A stretch of DNA of 64,000 nt from Stenotrophomonas sp. 610A2 (GTDB lineage Bacteria; Pseudomonadota; Gammaproteobacteria; Xanthomonadales; Xanthomonadaceae): contig NZ_CP130832.1 of the NCBI RefSeq assembly GCF_030549615.1, positions 2,728,001-2,792,000 on the forward strand, given 5' to 3'. The position numbers and the translations under genes were made by a program. A model generated the notes under the pieces. That model searched no databases. It was not told the origin of the DNA and was given only the letters and a program-made list of their open reading frames with translations. Below, piece after piece: positions 33,420 through 42,535 of this stretch. Numbering within the stretch: the stretch's first letter is position 1; the number at the start of each line of letters is the position of its first letter.

Positions 33420-34838
33420 TCAGCGCACGCTTGTAACCGCCAATGCAGGGCCAGGCTGTCCACCCCAACCGCCCAGTGCCTTGTAGACAGCAACGACACT
33501 GACATTCACCGAAGCCTCCGCTGCGGCCAATGCATCATCCGCGGCCAGCTGATTACGCTGCGCATCCAGCAACGCCAGGAAATCCTCGGAACCTTCGCGG
33601 TAGCGCAGCTGTGCCAAGGACTCCGCCTTGCGTGCCGCCTGCGCCTGCTCCGCCACAATGCCCAAGCGCGCCTGCTGCTTGGCGTAGCGGGTCAGCGAGT
33701 TCTCGGTGTCTTCCAAGGCCAGCAACACCGCCTTCTCGTACTCGGCTGCCGCGCCATCGGCCTGCGCCTTGCTTGCACGCAGGCGCGCACGCACGGTGCC
33801 GAAGTCGAACGCCGCCCAACTGATCGACGGGGTCAACGACCAGGCCTTGTTGTTGCCGTTCACCAGACCGGAGGCATCGCCGCCCAGGAAGCCGACGAAA
33901 CCACTCAGGCTGATGCGCGGGAACAGATCGGCCGTCGCCACGCCAACACGTGCCGTGGCTGCAGCAAGGCGACGCTCGGCCATGCGCACATCGGCGCGCT
34001 GCCGCAGCAGGTCACTGGTATCGCCCAGCGGCAAGGCCTTGGCGAATGCAGGTACATCGCGTGGTTGCAGCAACGCGTCCAGCGAACCTGGACGCTGCCC
34101 AAGCAACACGGCAAGGCGATGCCGCGACTGCACCTCGGACACTTCCAGCAACGGAATATCCGCCTCGATCGCCTTCAAGCGGGCACGGCTGCTCTGCACG
34201 TCCAGCTCGCTGCCTGCGCCCAGTTCCAGCCGGGTTTCGGTCAGGCGCTGGGTCTCGCGCAGATTGACCAAGGTGTCGCGCGCAACCGCAATCCGCTTCT
34301 GTGAGCCGCGCAACTCGAAGTAATTGCGTGCCACCTCCGCCGCCACCATTACCTGCGCATCGGCAAGGTTGTCGCGTTCGGCGCCGAGGTCGGCCCTTGC
34401 CGCTTCGGCTGCACGCCGCTGCCGACCAAACAGATCCAGCTCCCAGCCTGCGTCGAAACCAAGTTGATAGGTTTCGCTGTAGACACGCTCGCCGCCGACC
34501 GATGCGTCGGGCTGCTTGCGCCGATCCTGACTGCCAGCAGCGGTAACGTGTGGGAGCTGATCCAAGCGTTGCTCGGTGAACGCTGCACGTGCAGCGCGCA
34601 CGCGGGCCATGGCGATCTGCAGGTCCAGGTTCTCGCCGAGCGCGCCCTGCACCAGCTGCGCCAGCACCGGATCATCAAACTGCGCCCACCAGTTGGCCAC
34701 CGGTGGTGCGCTGGAGAATGCGGCATCCGCCGCGCCCTGCAGGCGCACCGGCTCGACCGGTGCTGCCTTGTAGTCCGGGCCAACGGTCACGCAACCGGCC
34801 AGCAAGGCGCTGGCCATTGCCGTCACCAATACGCGCAT
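33420..34838 (-). CDS. smeX: RND efflux outer-membrane lipoprotein (SmeX-like)
   Basis: 472 residues. The signal peptide ends in lipobox LLAGC. The OprM/NodT fold shows the family pattern PVANWWAQFDDPVLAQLV, then AAFTEQRLDQLPHVTAAGS and FDAGWELDLFGRQRRAAEAA, duplicated in the second half. It forms the trimeric channel-tunnel of a tripartite pump. Its ATG shares one base with the stop of the SDR gene (TGATG), so ATG 34838 is preferred over a GTG two codons earlier. The gene name rests on operon order matching S. maltophilia smeVWU2X. Confidence 0.85.
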   Translation of the reverse strand: MRVLVTAMASALLAGCVTVGPDYKAAPVEPVRLQGAADAAFSSAPPVANWWAQFDDPVLAQLVQGALGENLDLQIAMARVRAARAAFTEQRLDQLPHVTAAGSQDRRKQPDASVGGERVYSETYQLGFDAGWELDLFGRQRRAAEAARADLGAERDNLADAQVMVAAEVARNYFELRGSQKRIAVARDTLVNLRETQRLTETRLELGAGSELDVQSSRARLKAIEADIPLLEVSEVQSRHRLAVLLGQRPGSLDALLQPRDVPAFAKALPLGDTSDLLRQRADVRMAERRLAAATARVGVATADLFPRISLSGFVGFLGGDASGLVNGNNKAWSLTPSISWAAFDFGTVRARLRASKAQADGAAAEYEKAVLLALEDTENSLTRYAKQQARLGIVAEQAQAARKAESLAQLRYREGSEDFLALLDAQRNQLAADDALAAAEASVNVSVVAVYKALGGWGGQPGPALAVTSVR

Positions 34839-35575
34839 CACCACGGCAGCACCTCGCCGAGGTAGCTGAAGCTGCCCGTCGGGCCATCGGCGCCAATCAA
34901 GGCCATGCCGACGCTGGAACGTGCGCCTTCGGCGATCTCGATCTCACCTTCGCCACCGTTCATGTCGGTCTTGACGTAGCCCGGGTGTACCGCATTGACC
35001 TTGACCGTGCCGTCGCGCAGCTCGTGCGCCAGCTGCACCGTCCAGGCATTCAGCGCGCTCTTGGACGCGTTGTAGGCCGGCACGATGAAACCGTAGATCG
35101 GGGAACCCGGCTGGGAATGCAGGGTCAAGGAGCCAAGGATGCTGGACACATTGACGATGCGCCCGGCCGGCGAGGCACGCAGCAGCGGCAGGAAGGCGAG
35201 CGTCACCTCAACCACGGCGAACAGATTGGTGTTGAAGGTGCTGCGCCAGGTTTCCAGTGTCTGGCCGCTGGCACCGGCCTGCGGGTCATCGACAAGCACG
35301 CCGGCGTTGTTGACCAGGATATCGAGACGACCGTGCAGCTGCTGCACGCGCTCGACCGCCACCGCAATGCTGTCGCTGTCGTTGACGTCGAGCTGGATGG
35401 CCTCGACCGGCAGGCCTTCGGCCTGCAGCTCCTGCGCCTTTGCGGCGGCGGTTTCGTAGCTGCGCCCGGCCAGCAGGGTGTGCACACCAGCGGCAGCAAG
35501 CTGGCGCACGGTTTCAAAGCCGATGCCGCGGGTGCCGCCGGTAACCAGGGCGATTTTCGTGTTCTGGGTATTCAT
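34838..35575 (-). CDS. smeU2: Short-chain dehydrogenase/reductase in the efflux operon (SmeU2-like)
   Basis: 245 residues. Rossmann fold with TGGTRGIGFETV for NAD(P), NNAGV, catalytic Ser in VNVSSILGS, and Y-x3-K in YNASKSALN. The pocket loop GYVKTDMNGG follows. An oxidoreductase inside an efflux operon is a hallmark of the SmeVWX group and of the MexEF-OprN-linked quinone reductase MexS, where it is thought to handle reactive carbonyl or electrophile substrates. It lies 127 nt downstream of the pump gene and overlaps smeX by one base. Confidence 0.85.
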   Translation of the reverse strand: MNTQNTKIALVTGGTRGIGFETVRQLAAAGVHTLLAGRSYETAAAKAQELQAEGLPVEAIQLDVNDSDSIAVAVERVQQLHGRLDILVNNAGVLVDDPQAGASGQTLETWRSTFNTNLFAVVEVTLAFLPLLRASPAGRIVNVSSILGSLTLHSQPGSPIYGFIVPAYNASKSALNAWTVQLAHELRDGTVKVNAVHPGYVKTDMNGGEGEIEIAEGARSSVGMALIGADGPTGSFSYLGEVLPW

Positions 35576-35702
35576 TGGTTCTTCCTTGCAGGAATGAGGT
35601 GATACAGGCTCGGAAACATTTCAAACCGTCCTTGCCATTACGCTGGCAAGAACCTGCGGGAGGCGAACAACTGCCGCCTCCCGCAACGCATTCACAGATG
35701 CC

Positions 35703-38700
35703 TCAATGATGGATGGTCGGCTCGCCATGCTGCACCAACTTGCCGCCGCCGTTGCGTGAAACGAACTTGCGCAGCGCGACATAGAAGACCGGCGTCAGGA
35801 ACAGGCCAAACAAGGTGACGCCCAGCATGCCGGCAAACACGGTGATACCCGTGACCGAGCGCACCTCGGCACCCGCGCCATGCGAGAACACCAGCGGGAC
35901 GGTGCCGGCGATGAAGGCGATCGAGGTCATCACGATCGGGCGCAGACGCAGGCGGCAGGCTTCCAGTGCCGCTTCGACAATGCCCTTGCCGCCCATCTCC
36001 AACTCGCGGGCGAACTCGACGATCAGGATCGCGTTCTTACACGCCAGGCCCATCAACACCACCAGACCAACCTGCACGAACACGTTGTTGTCACCGCCGG
36101 TCAGCCAGACGCCAAACAGCGCAGACAGCAGCGTCATCGGCACGATCAGGATCACCGCCAGCGGCAACGACCAGCTCTCGTACAACGCCGCCAGCACCAG
36201 GAAGGCCAGCAGGATCGCCACCGGGAACACGATGAAGGCGGCCTTGCCCTGGGTCGCCTGCTGGTAGCTCAGGTCGGTCCATTCGGTGACCATGCCAGCC
36301 GGCAATACCTGCCCTGCAATCTCGGTGAGCTTGTTCATCGCCTCGGCCGAGGACAGCATGCGCGGATCGGCCTCGCCGGCCAGGTCAGCCGCCGGGTAAC
36401 CGTTGAAGCGCAGCACCGGGTCCGGACCATAGGTTTCCTTGACGGTCACCATCGAGCCGATCGGCACCATTTCGCCGCGATCATTGCGGGTACGCAGCTT
36501 GCCGATGTCTTCCACGCTGTCACGGAACTGGCCATCTGCCTGGGCGATCACCTGCCAGGTACGACCGAACTGGTTGAAGTCGTTGATGTAGGCCGAGCCC
36601 AGGTAGGTCTGCAGCGTGTCGAACAACTCGGTCAGCTGCACGCCCTGTGCCTTGGCCTTGACCCGGTCAACTTCCGCATCCAGCTGCGGCACATTGGCCT
36701 GGTAACTGGTGATCGGATAGGCCATGCCTGGCGTCTGTGCAACCGCACCCTGCATGCTCTGCACCGCGTTCTGCAGGGCGCCGTAGCCGAGATTGCCACG
36801 GTCCTCGATGAACATCTGGTAGCCGTTGCCATTGCCCAGGCCCAGGATCGGCGGCGGCATCATCGCGAAGGCAAAGCCTTCCTGCAGCCCGGCGATCTTC
36901 TGGTTGATCTCGGCATTGATCTGCGCAGCGGTACGCCCATGACGTTCATTGAACGGCTTGAGCGGGATGAAGGCCACACCGGTATTCGGCGTATTGGTGA
37001 ACTGCAGTGCATTCAAGCCGGGGAACGAAATGGTGTGGGCGACACCATCGGTTTCCTGGGCGATCTTGGCGACCTTGCGCAGCATTTCATCGGTACGCGC
37101 GATCGACGAACCTTCCGGCAGCTTCACGCCAGCGATCAGGTACAGCTTGTCCTGGGTCGGGATGAAGCCCGGCGGCACCAGCTTGAAGATCAGGCCGGTA
37201 CCCACCAGCAACACCGCATAGACCACGAACACCGCACCGCGACGACCGAGGATGCGCGAAACACCACGCTCGTACTTCTCCGAACTGGTCTTGAAGAAGC
37301 GGTTGAACGGACGGAACACCCAGCCAAACAACTTGTCGATCAAACGGCTCGGTGCATCCTTGGCCGCACCATGCGGCTTGAGCAGACGCGCAGCCAGCGC
37401 CGGCGACAGGGTCAGCGAGTTGATCGCCGAGATCACCGTGGAAATGGCGATGGTCACCGCGAACTGCTTGTAGAACTGGCCGGTGACGCCGGACAGGAAC
37501 GCCATCGGCACGAACACCGCACACAGCACCAGCGCAATCGCAACGATCGGGCCGGACACTTCCTTCATTGCTTGATGCGCAGCCGCGGTCGGCGACAGGC
37601 CTTCTTCGATGTTGCGTTCGACGTTCTCCACCACCACGATCGCGTCATCGACCACGATGCCGATCGCCAGCACCAGCCCGAACAGGCTCAGCGTATTGAT
37701 CGAGAAGCCCAGCAGGTACAGTGCAGCGAAGGTACCGACCACCGACACCGGTACTGCGATCAGCGGAATGATCGAGGCGCGCCAGGTCTGCAGGAACAGG
37801 ATCACCACCAACACCACCAGCGCGATGGCTTCCAGCAGCGTGGTGACCACGGCCTTGATCGAATCACGCACGAAGATTGTGGTGTCGTACACCGCCTCGT
37901 ACTTCACGTCGGCCGGGAAGCTCTTCTGCAGCTCGTCCATGGTGCCGATGACGGAGTCACGGATCTCCAATGCATTGGCACCCGGCGCCTGGAAGATGCC
38001 GATACCGACCGCATTCTTGCCATCCAGCTGCGAACGCAAGGTGTAATCACCCGCGCCCAGTTCGATGCGAGCAACGTCGGACAGGCGCACCATCTCACCG
38101 TCCGTGCCAGCCTTGAGCACGATGTCGCCGAACTCCTGCTCGCTGCGCAGGCGGCCCTGCGCGTTGATGAGCGTCAGGAATTGGCTGTTCGGCATCGGCT
38201 CGGCACCAAGCTGGCCAGCCGATACCTGTACGTTCTGCTCGCGCATCGCACGCACGACGTCGCTGGCGGTCAGCCCGCGCGAGGCGACCTTGTCCGGGTC
38301 CAGCCAGGCACGCATGGCGTAGTCACCGCCACCGAAGATCTGCGCGTCACCTACACCAGGGATACGCGCCAGCCCATCCTTGACGTGCAGGCGTGCGTAG
38401 TTGCGCAGGTACAAGGTGTCGTAGGTGCCCTTGGGTGAGGTCAGGTGCACGACCATCAGGAAGGTCGGCGACTGCTTCTGGGTGGTCACGCCCTGCCGCC
38501 GCACGTCCTCGGGCAAGCGTGCCTGCGCCTGTGCAACGCGGTTCTGCACCTTCACCGCGGCTTCGTCCGGATCGGTACCCGGACGGAAGGTGACGGTCAT
38601 CTGCAGCACGCCATCGGAACCGGCCACCGACTTGAGGTACATCATGCCCTCAACGCCGTTGATCGCTTCCTCCAGCGGCGTAGCCACGGTTTCAGCAATC

Positions 38701-38873
38701 ACCTTGGGGTTGGCGCCCGGGTACACGGTACGCACCACCACCGACGGCGGCACCACTTCCGGGTACTCACCTATCGGCAGGAACGGGATGCTGACCAGGC
38801 CAGCGGCGAAGATCACGATCGACAACACCGCCGCGAAGATCGGCCTGTCGATGAAAAATCTGGAAAAATCCAT
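35703..38873 (-). CDS. smeW: RND efflux pump, inner-membrane transporter (SmeW/MexF-like)
   Basis: 1056 residues, HAE1 family. Starts MDFSRFFIDRPIFAAVLSIVI. Proton-relay acidic pair lies in LVLAIGIVVDDAIVVVENVERN, and the conserved Lys appears in VLMGLACKNAILIVEFA. Twelve membrane segments and two large periplasmic loops are present (PGFIPTQDKLYLIAGVKLPEGSS begins the second). Proton flow drives drug export through SmeV and SmeX. The sequence looks closer to MexF-type pumps than to AcrB/MexB. It lies 107 nt downstream of the adaptor gene. Confidence 0.92.
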   Translation of the reverse strand: MDFSRFFIDRPIFAAVLSIVIFAAGLVSIPFLPIGEYPEVVPPSVVVRTVYPGANPKVIAETVATPLEEAINGVEGMMYLKSVAGSDGVLQMTVTFRPGTDPDEAAVKVQNRVAQAQARLPEDVRRQGVTTQKQSPTFLMVVHLTSPKGTYDTLYLRNYARLHVKDGLARIPGVGDAQIFGGGDYAMRAWLDPDKVASRGLTASDVVRAMREQNVQVSAGQLGAEPMPNSQFLTLINAQGRLRSEQEFGDIVLKAGTDGEMVRLSDVARIELGAGDYTLRSQLDGKNAVGIGIFQAPGANALEIRDSVIGTMDELQKSFPADVKYEAVYDTTIFVRDSIKAVVTTLLEAIALVVLVVILFLQTWRASIIPLIAVPVSVVGTFAALYLLGFSINTLSLFGLVLAIGIVVDDAIVVVENVERNIEEGLSPTAAAHQAMKEVSGPIVAIALVLCAVFVPMAFLSGVTGQFYKQFAVTIAISTVISAINSLTLSPALAARLLKPHGAAKDAPSRLIDKLFGWVFRPFNRFFKTSSEKYERGVSRILGRRGAVFVVYAVLLVGTGLIFKLVPPGFIPTQDKLYLIAGVKLPEGSSIARTDEMLRKVAKIAQETDGVAHTISFPGLNALQFTNTPNTGVAFIPLKPFNERHGRTAAQINAEINQKIAGLQEGFAFAMMPPPILGLGNGNGYQMFIEDRGNLGYGALQNAVQSMQGAVAQTPGMAYPITSYQANVPQLDAEVDRVKAKAQGVQLTELFDTLQTYLGSAYINDFNQFGRTWQVIAQADGQFRDSVEDIGKLRTRNDRGEMVPIGSMVTVKETYGPDPVLRFNGYPAADLAGEADPRMLSSAEAMNKLTEIAGQVLPAGMVTEWTDLSYQQATQGKAAFIVFPVAILLAFLVLAALYESWSLPLAVILIVPMTLLSALFGVWLTGGDNNVFVQVGLVVLMGLACKNAILIVEFARELEMGGKGIVEAALEACRLRLRPIVMTSIAFIAGTVPLVFSHGAGAEVRSVTGITVFAGMLGVTLFGLFLTPVFYVALRKFVSRNGGGKLVQHGEPTIHH

Positions 38874-38980
38874 GGGAAATCCTTGGAAAAGCTGGCGTCA
38901 GGCTGCAGCCGCCCTGCCCGCCCCCAATCGGGAGCAGGCACGCACGGCCGGCAGCCACGCCGGCAAACATGATTGGCGGC

Positions 38981-40183
38981 TTAGTTGATGCTGCTCACGG
39001 CCTGGGTGGCGGGTGCAGCACGCTGCATCGCAACCGCCTTGGCCTGCACCGGCATGCCCGGCATGAACACCTTCTGCACGCCGTCGACGATGACCTTGTC
39101 GCCGGCAGCCAGGCCTTGTTCGACGATGCGCAGGCCCTCGGCATTGCGGCCTAGCTGCACGTCGCGCCGCTGTGCCTTGTTGTCCTTATCCAGCACGTAG
39201 ACGTACTTGCGGTCCTGGTCGGTCAGCACGGCCTTGTCGTCCACCAACACTGCCTGGAACTGGCCGCTGCCCAACAGCTGCACGCGTGCAAACAGGCCGG
39301 GAGTGAACTGGCGGCTGGCGTTGTCCAGCAGCGCCCGCACGCGGATGGTGCCGGTGCTGCGGGTGATCTGGTTATCGACGAAGTTGACCTTGCCGTCGTG
39401 CGGGTAGCCTTCCTCACCGCTCAAACCGACCTTCACCGGCAGCGCCTGGTCGCGCTCGCTCGGGCGTTCGCCATCGCGTGCCATCTGTGCGTAACGCAGA
39501 TAGGTGGACTCGTCCGCATCGAAGTAGACATGCACCGTATCCAGCGACACCAGCGTCGTCAGCACGCTGGCGGCGTCACCGGCAGTGACCAGATTGCCAG
39601 CTGTCACCATCGCCCGCCCGGCGCGTCCATCAATCGGTGCACGCACCTTGGTGAACTCCAGGTTGAGCCGTGCGGCATCCAGAGCCGCCTGCGCGGCCTG
39701 CACCTGCGCGCCAGCCTGGTCGGCGCTGGCGCGCCGCTGCTCGGCGGTTTCGGCAGCGATGGCCTGCTGTTCGGCCAGACGACGCGCACGCTCGGACTCG
39801 CTGCGCGCAAGACCGGCCTGGGTGCGGGCACGGTTCAACTCGGCCTGTGCCCGGTTGAATTCGGCCTGGTAGCTGCGCGCGTCGATGGTGAACAGCACGT
39901 CACCCTTCTTCACTTCATCGCCTTCGACGTAATTGACCTTGTCGATGTAGCCGGAGACGCGCGGGCGCAGTTCAACACTCTGTACCGCCTCGATGCGGCC
40001 GCTGAACTCATCCCACTGGGCGACCTGCTTGATCAGCACTGGCGCAACACTGACTTCGGGCGCTGGCGGCGCGCCATTTTCGGCGTGGCCACCGCTGCAG
40101 GCGACCAGTACGGCCAGACTGAGCGCTGACATGCCGGCCAACGCGACGCGGCGCAACGTGGGTGATGGGGAGATACCTTTCAT
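38981..40183 (-). CDS. smeV: RND efflux periplasmic adaptor lipoprotein (SmeV-like)
   Basis: 400 residues from MKGISPSPTLRRVAL; a GGAG site sits 6 nt upstream. Lipobox LVAC marks an inner-membrane lipoprotein. Membrane-fusion-protein features: SVELRPRVSGYIDKV (lipoyl half), a coiled-coil hairpin rich in Ala, Gln and Arg (RAQAELNRARTQAGLARSE), then NLEFTKVRAPIDGRAG. It bridges the pump and outer-membrane channel. It is first in the operon, divergent from the LysR gene. The S. maltophilia operon has an extra SDR gene (smeU1) before smeV; none is found here. Confidence 0.88.
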   Translation of the reverse strand: MKGISPSPTLRRVALAGMSALSLAVLVACSGGHAENGAPPAPEVSVAPVLIKQVAQWDEFSGRIEAVQSVELRPRVSGYIDKVNYVEGDEVKKGDVLFTIDARSYQAEFNRAQAELNRARTQAGLARSESERARRLAEQQAIAAETAEQRRASADQAGAQVQAAQAALDAARLNLEFTKVRAPIDGRAGRAMVTAGNLVTAGDAASVLTTLVSLDTVHVYFDADESTYLRYAQMARDGERPSERDQALPVKVGLSGEEGYPHDGKVNFVDNQITRSTGTIRVRALLDNASRQFTPGLFARVQLLGSGQFQAVLVDDKAVLTDQDRKYVYVLDKDNKAQRRDVQLGRNAEGLRIVEQGLAAGDKVIVDGVQKVFMPGMPVQAKAVAMQRAAPATQAVSSIN

Positions 40184-40687
40184 TTCGTGCTCCAAGGGGG
40201 AGGTGATCAGGGAATTGCAGGACTTCAAAGTGGAGCTCGACATCGCGGTGCCGGCGGCCAGCCGCGCACCGATCCGCGCAGCAGGTCCTTGGCCGGTCGT
40301 AACAGCGCTGGTTGCGGCGGGATCACTGTCCCGTCCGCGGAAATTTTTGGACCATTGGTGGGACAAAGCGCCCCAGTACGCGGCGCAATGCCACCGCGGC
40401 ACCACGCCAGGAGGCTCCCGCGCCGGGCCCGTTCAAGTCGCCAAGCAAGGACTCAAACTGCAATGGATTCAATCGATTGCCCGCCAACCTTGAAGGCAAA
40501 GCATTGCGGTAACTGGGTTCGCGGCGTGGCGCTGGCAGAGCCATGGGGGAGCGCATACGCATGACGGCAAGTCCGGGTCGGGGGCAGGCGTACAAGATAG
40601 GCCTCAAAATCAGACTTGATTAGTACGGATTGAAGGGAATAATCATCCCGTCGCCGGCACAATTCCGCTGCCGCAAGAGTCCTACCC
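40184..40687. other. 504-bp divergent control region of the efflux operon
   Basis: No supported gene; in particular no short-chain dehydrogenase is encoded here in any frame I read. It should carry promoters for both the efflux operon and its LysR regulator. One LysR-like box is annotated separately. Confidence 0.6.
40608..40621. promoter_or_regulatory. LysR-type binding box candidate
   Basis: An interrupted palindrome AATCA-GACT-TGATT lies 66 bp upstream of the regulator's ATG. It has the form of a LysR recognition site (short arms with an AT-rich centre). It is the only clear dyad of this type in the divergent region. Confidence 0.45.
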
Positions 40688-41710
40688 ATGGCCAACGATC
40701 TCAACGACACCCTGATCTTCGTAAAAGTGGTCGAACAGGGCAGTTTCACTGCCGCTGCACGCCTGCTTGGCCAGCCCAAGACCACGGTCAGCCGCAAGGT
40801 GCAGGAGCTGGAAACCCGCCTGGGCGCGCGCCTGCTGCACCGGACCACGCGTCGACTTGGCCTGACCGAGGCCGGCACGGTCTATTACGAGCACTGCCAA
40901 CGTATTGCCCGCGAACTGGACCAGGCCGAGAGCGCCGTCAGCCAATTGCAGTCCGGCCCACGCGGCTGGCTGCGTTTCACCGTGCCGTATTCGATCGGTA
41001 CCTGCTGGATTGCCCCACTGCTGGGTCAGTTCCAAAGTGAATACCCGGAGATCCGGGTCGACATGCACCTGGGCAACGAAACGCTGGACCTGATCGCCGG
41101 GGAAGTGGACATGGCGCTGCGCGTCGGTCCCCTGCCCGACTCCAATCTGATCGCACGCAAACTGGGCAGCCTGCGTACCCAGGTGTTTGCCAGCCCGGCC
41201 TATATCGCCGTGCATGGCGAGCCCAAGCACCCGGACGAGCTGCAATTCCACCGCACCTTGGCCATACGCAAGGCGCACCACGGGCAGACCCAGCGCTTTA
41301 CCTGGACCTTGGCCGAGAATGGCGGTGAGATGCGCGAATTTCCTGTCACCCCGCTGATCGTTGCAAACGATCCTTCAGCCCTCAATGCCGCGCTGGTGGC
41401 TGGCGAAGGCCTGATGTTGAGCAGCGATGTGATGGCCAAGCCCTTCGTCGAATCCGGCATGGTGCGGCAGGTCCTGCCCGGCTGGACCGGCCCGGATTAC
41501 GACTTCAATGCAGTGTTTGCCGGCGGCCGCCTGGTCTCGCCCAAGGTTCGCGCGTTCATCGACTTCCTGGTCGCCAAGCTCAACTTCGACGCCAACTACA
41601 TGATGCTGCAATGCCCGAATGCGAAGCGTCTGGCCGACATCGAGCAGGAGTATCAGCAGCGCTCGAAGGGCCACCCCAAGCTGCGGGTGGTGGAAGCACT
41701 CAGCGCCTGA
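40688..41710 (+). CDS. LysR-family regulator of the efflux operon (SmeRv-like)
   Basis: 340 residues. The N-terminal winged helix-turn-helix is DTLIFVKVVEQGSFTAAARLLGQPKTTVSRKVQELETRLG (first 50 residues). The effector domain runs from about 90 to 300 (WLRFTVPYSIGTCWIAPLLGQF). A C-terminal extension of about 35 residues (NAKRLADIEQEYQQRSKG) goes beyond the usual 300-residue length. It is divergent from smeV, as smeRv is from smeU1-smeV in S. maltophilia, where mutations in the regulator cause pump overexpression. Start ATG 40688. Confidence 0.85.
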   Translation: MANDLNDTLIFVKVVEQGSFTAAARLLGQPKTTVSRKVQELETRLGARLLHRTTRRLGLTEAGTVYYEHCQRIARELDQAESAVSQLQSGPRGWLRFTVPYSIGTCWIAPLLGQFQSEYPEIRVDMHLGNETLDLIAGEVDMALRVGPLPDSNLIARKLGSLRTQVFASPAYIAVHGEPKHPDELQFHRTLAIRKAHHGQTQRFTWTLAENGGEMREFPVTPLIVANDPSALNAALVAGEGLMLSSDVMAKPFVESGMVRQVLPGWTGPDYDFNAVFAGGRLVSPKVRAFIDFLVAKLNFDANYMMLQCPNAKRLADIEQEYQQRSKGHPKLRVVEALSA

Positions 41711-41727
41711 GCACCGCGCTACGCACC

Positions 41728-41766
41728 AAACAGAAACGGCGGCCATGAAGGCCGCCGTTTCTGTTT
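41728..41766. terminator. Bidirectional terminator after the LysR gene
   Basis: A perfect stem with 17-bp arms (AAACAGAAACGGCGGCC at 41728-41744, complement at 41750-41766) and a 5-nt loop. It lies between the convergent LysR gene and the small periplasmic-protein gene. Confidence 0.82.
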
Positions 41767-41844
41767 GCACGAGCGATGCAGCGCTGGTTCGTAGTCCGGG
41801 TAAGCGCAGCGCACCCGGGATGCCGTCCAAGCATCAATACAGGA

Positions 41845-42333
41845 TCAATAGCCGCGGTAGTACGGCCACAGCGGCACGATCTGCACTTCCTTGCAGCCGT
41901 CGTAGCGGCTACAGCTGCCGAAATAACCCGGCCCGGAGTAGCGCTGGCGCGCATCGCGGTTGTAAGGGCTGTTGTAGAAGTCAGGACGCGAGAAATGGCC
42001 GGCGCCGTCGTAACGGTAGGGCGTTTGGCCGATGCTGGATTCCGTGCGGAAGGTCTGCGCCAGCACCTGCGCGCCGTCGTTCCCCACATAGCCGTTCTCG
42101 TTGTCGTAGCGGACCAACCGGTAATAGATGGTTTCGCCGCCCTGCTTGCGACTGCGCAGCTGCTCCATCTGTCCACCACCGGCATCGGCATAGGCCTTGC
42201 CGCCTTCGAACAACACCTCGCTGGGGTTGACGATTTCCTCTTCCAGCGGCGGTTCTGCCGCCGCGCTCGTTGCTACTGCAAGCAACATGGCTGCTACAGC
42301 CAACTTGTTCCAAGCCTTACCCATAATGCGCAT
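41845..42333 (-). CDS. Periplasmic protein of unknown function
   Basis: 162 residues with a signal peptide (GKAWNKLAVAAMLLAVATSAAAE). The mature part is rich in Tyr, Gly, Arg and Asn (YYRLVRYDNENGYVGNDGAQ, SGPGYFGSCSRYDGCKEVQ) and has two Cys near the C-terminus that could form a disulfide. An AAGGAGG site lies about 6 nt before ATG 42333. No family was recognised. It stands alone; the phosphate-mining operon begins to end 203 nt away in the same direction, but no shared transcript is implied. Confidence 0.72.
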   Translation of the reverse strand: MRIMGKAWNKLAVAAMLLAVATSAAAEPPLEEEIVNPSEVLFEGGKAYADAGGGQMEQLRSRKQGGETIYYRLVRYDNENGYVGNDGAQVLAQTFRTESSIGQTPYRYDGAGHFSRPDFYNSPYNRDARQRYSGPGYFGSCSRYDGCKEVQIVPLWPYYRGY

Positions 42334-42535
42334 GACCACCCTCCTTGATTGGGCACCTGCCGCTAACGACAGTCCGCCGTGATCGCCCGACCAACACCCT
42401 TGGCCGGGCCGTCATTGCTACCGTCCGCCGTCATGGCGCGCAGCCTTGCCGGCAAGCACGCGACCGCAGATTCGGACAAATCCGTGTTCATTATAGGAGC
42501 AAGCTGCAGCCAGAGCCGTGAAACCGGTTGGATAC

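Noticed and set aside
35880..38438. An 852-residue open frame antisense to the RND pump gene
   Set aside because: It lies entirely within smeW and has the composition of an antisense shadow.
40323..40607. A 94-residue frame where smeU1 would be expected
   Set aside because: It has no Rossmann TGxxxGxG or YxxxK motif and no protein-like composition; it is not a short-chain dehydrogenase.
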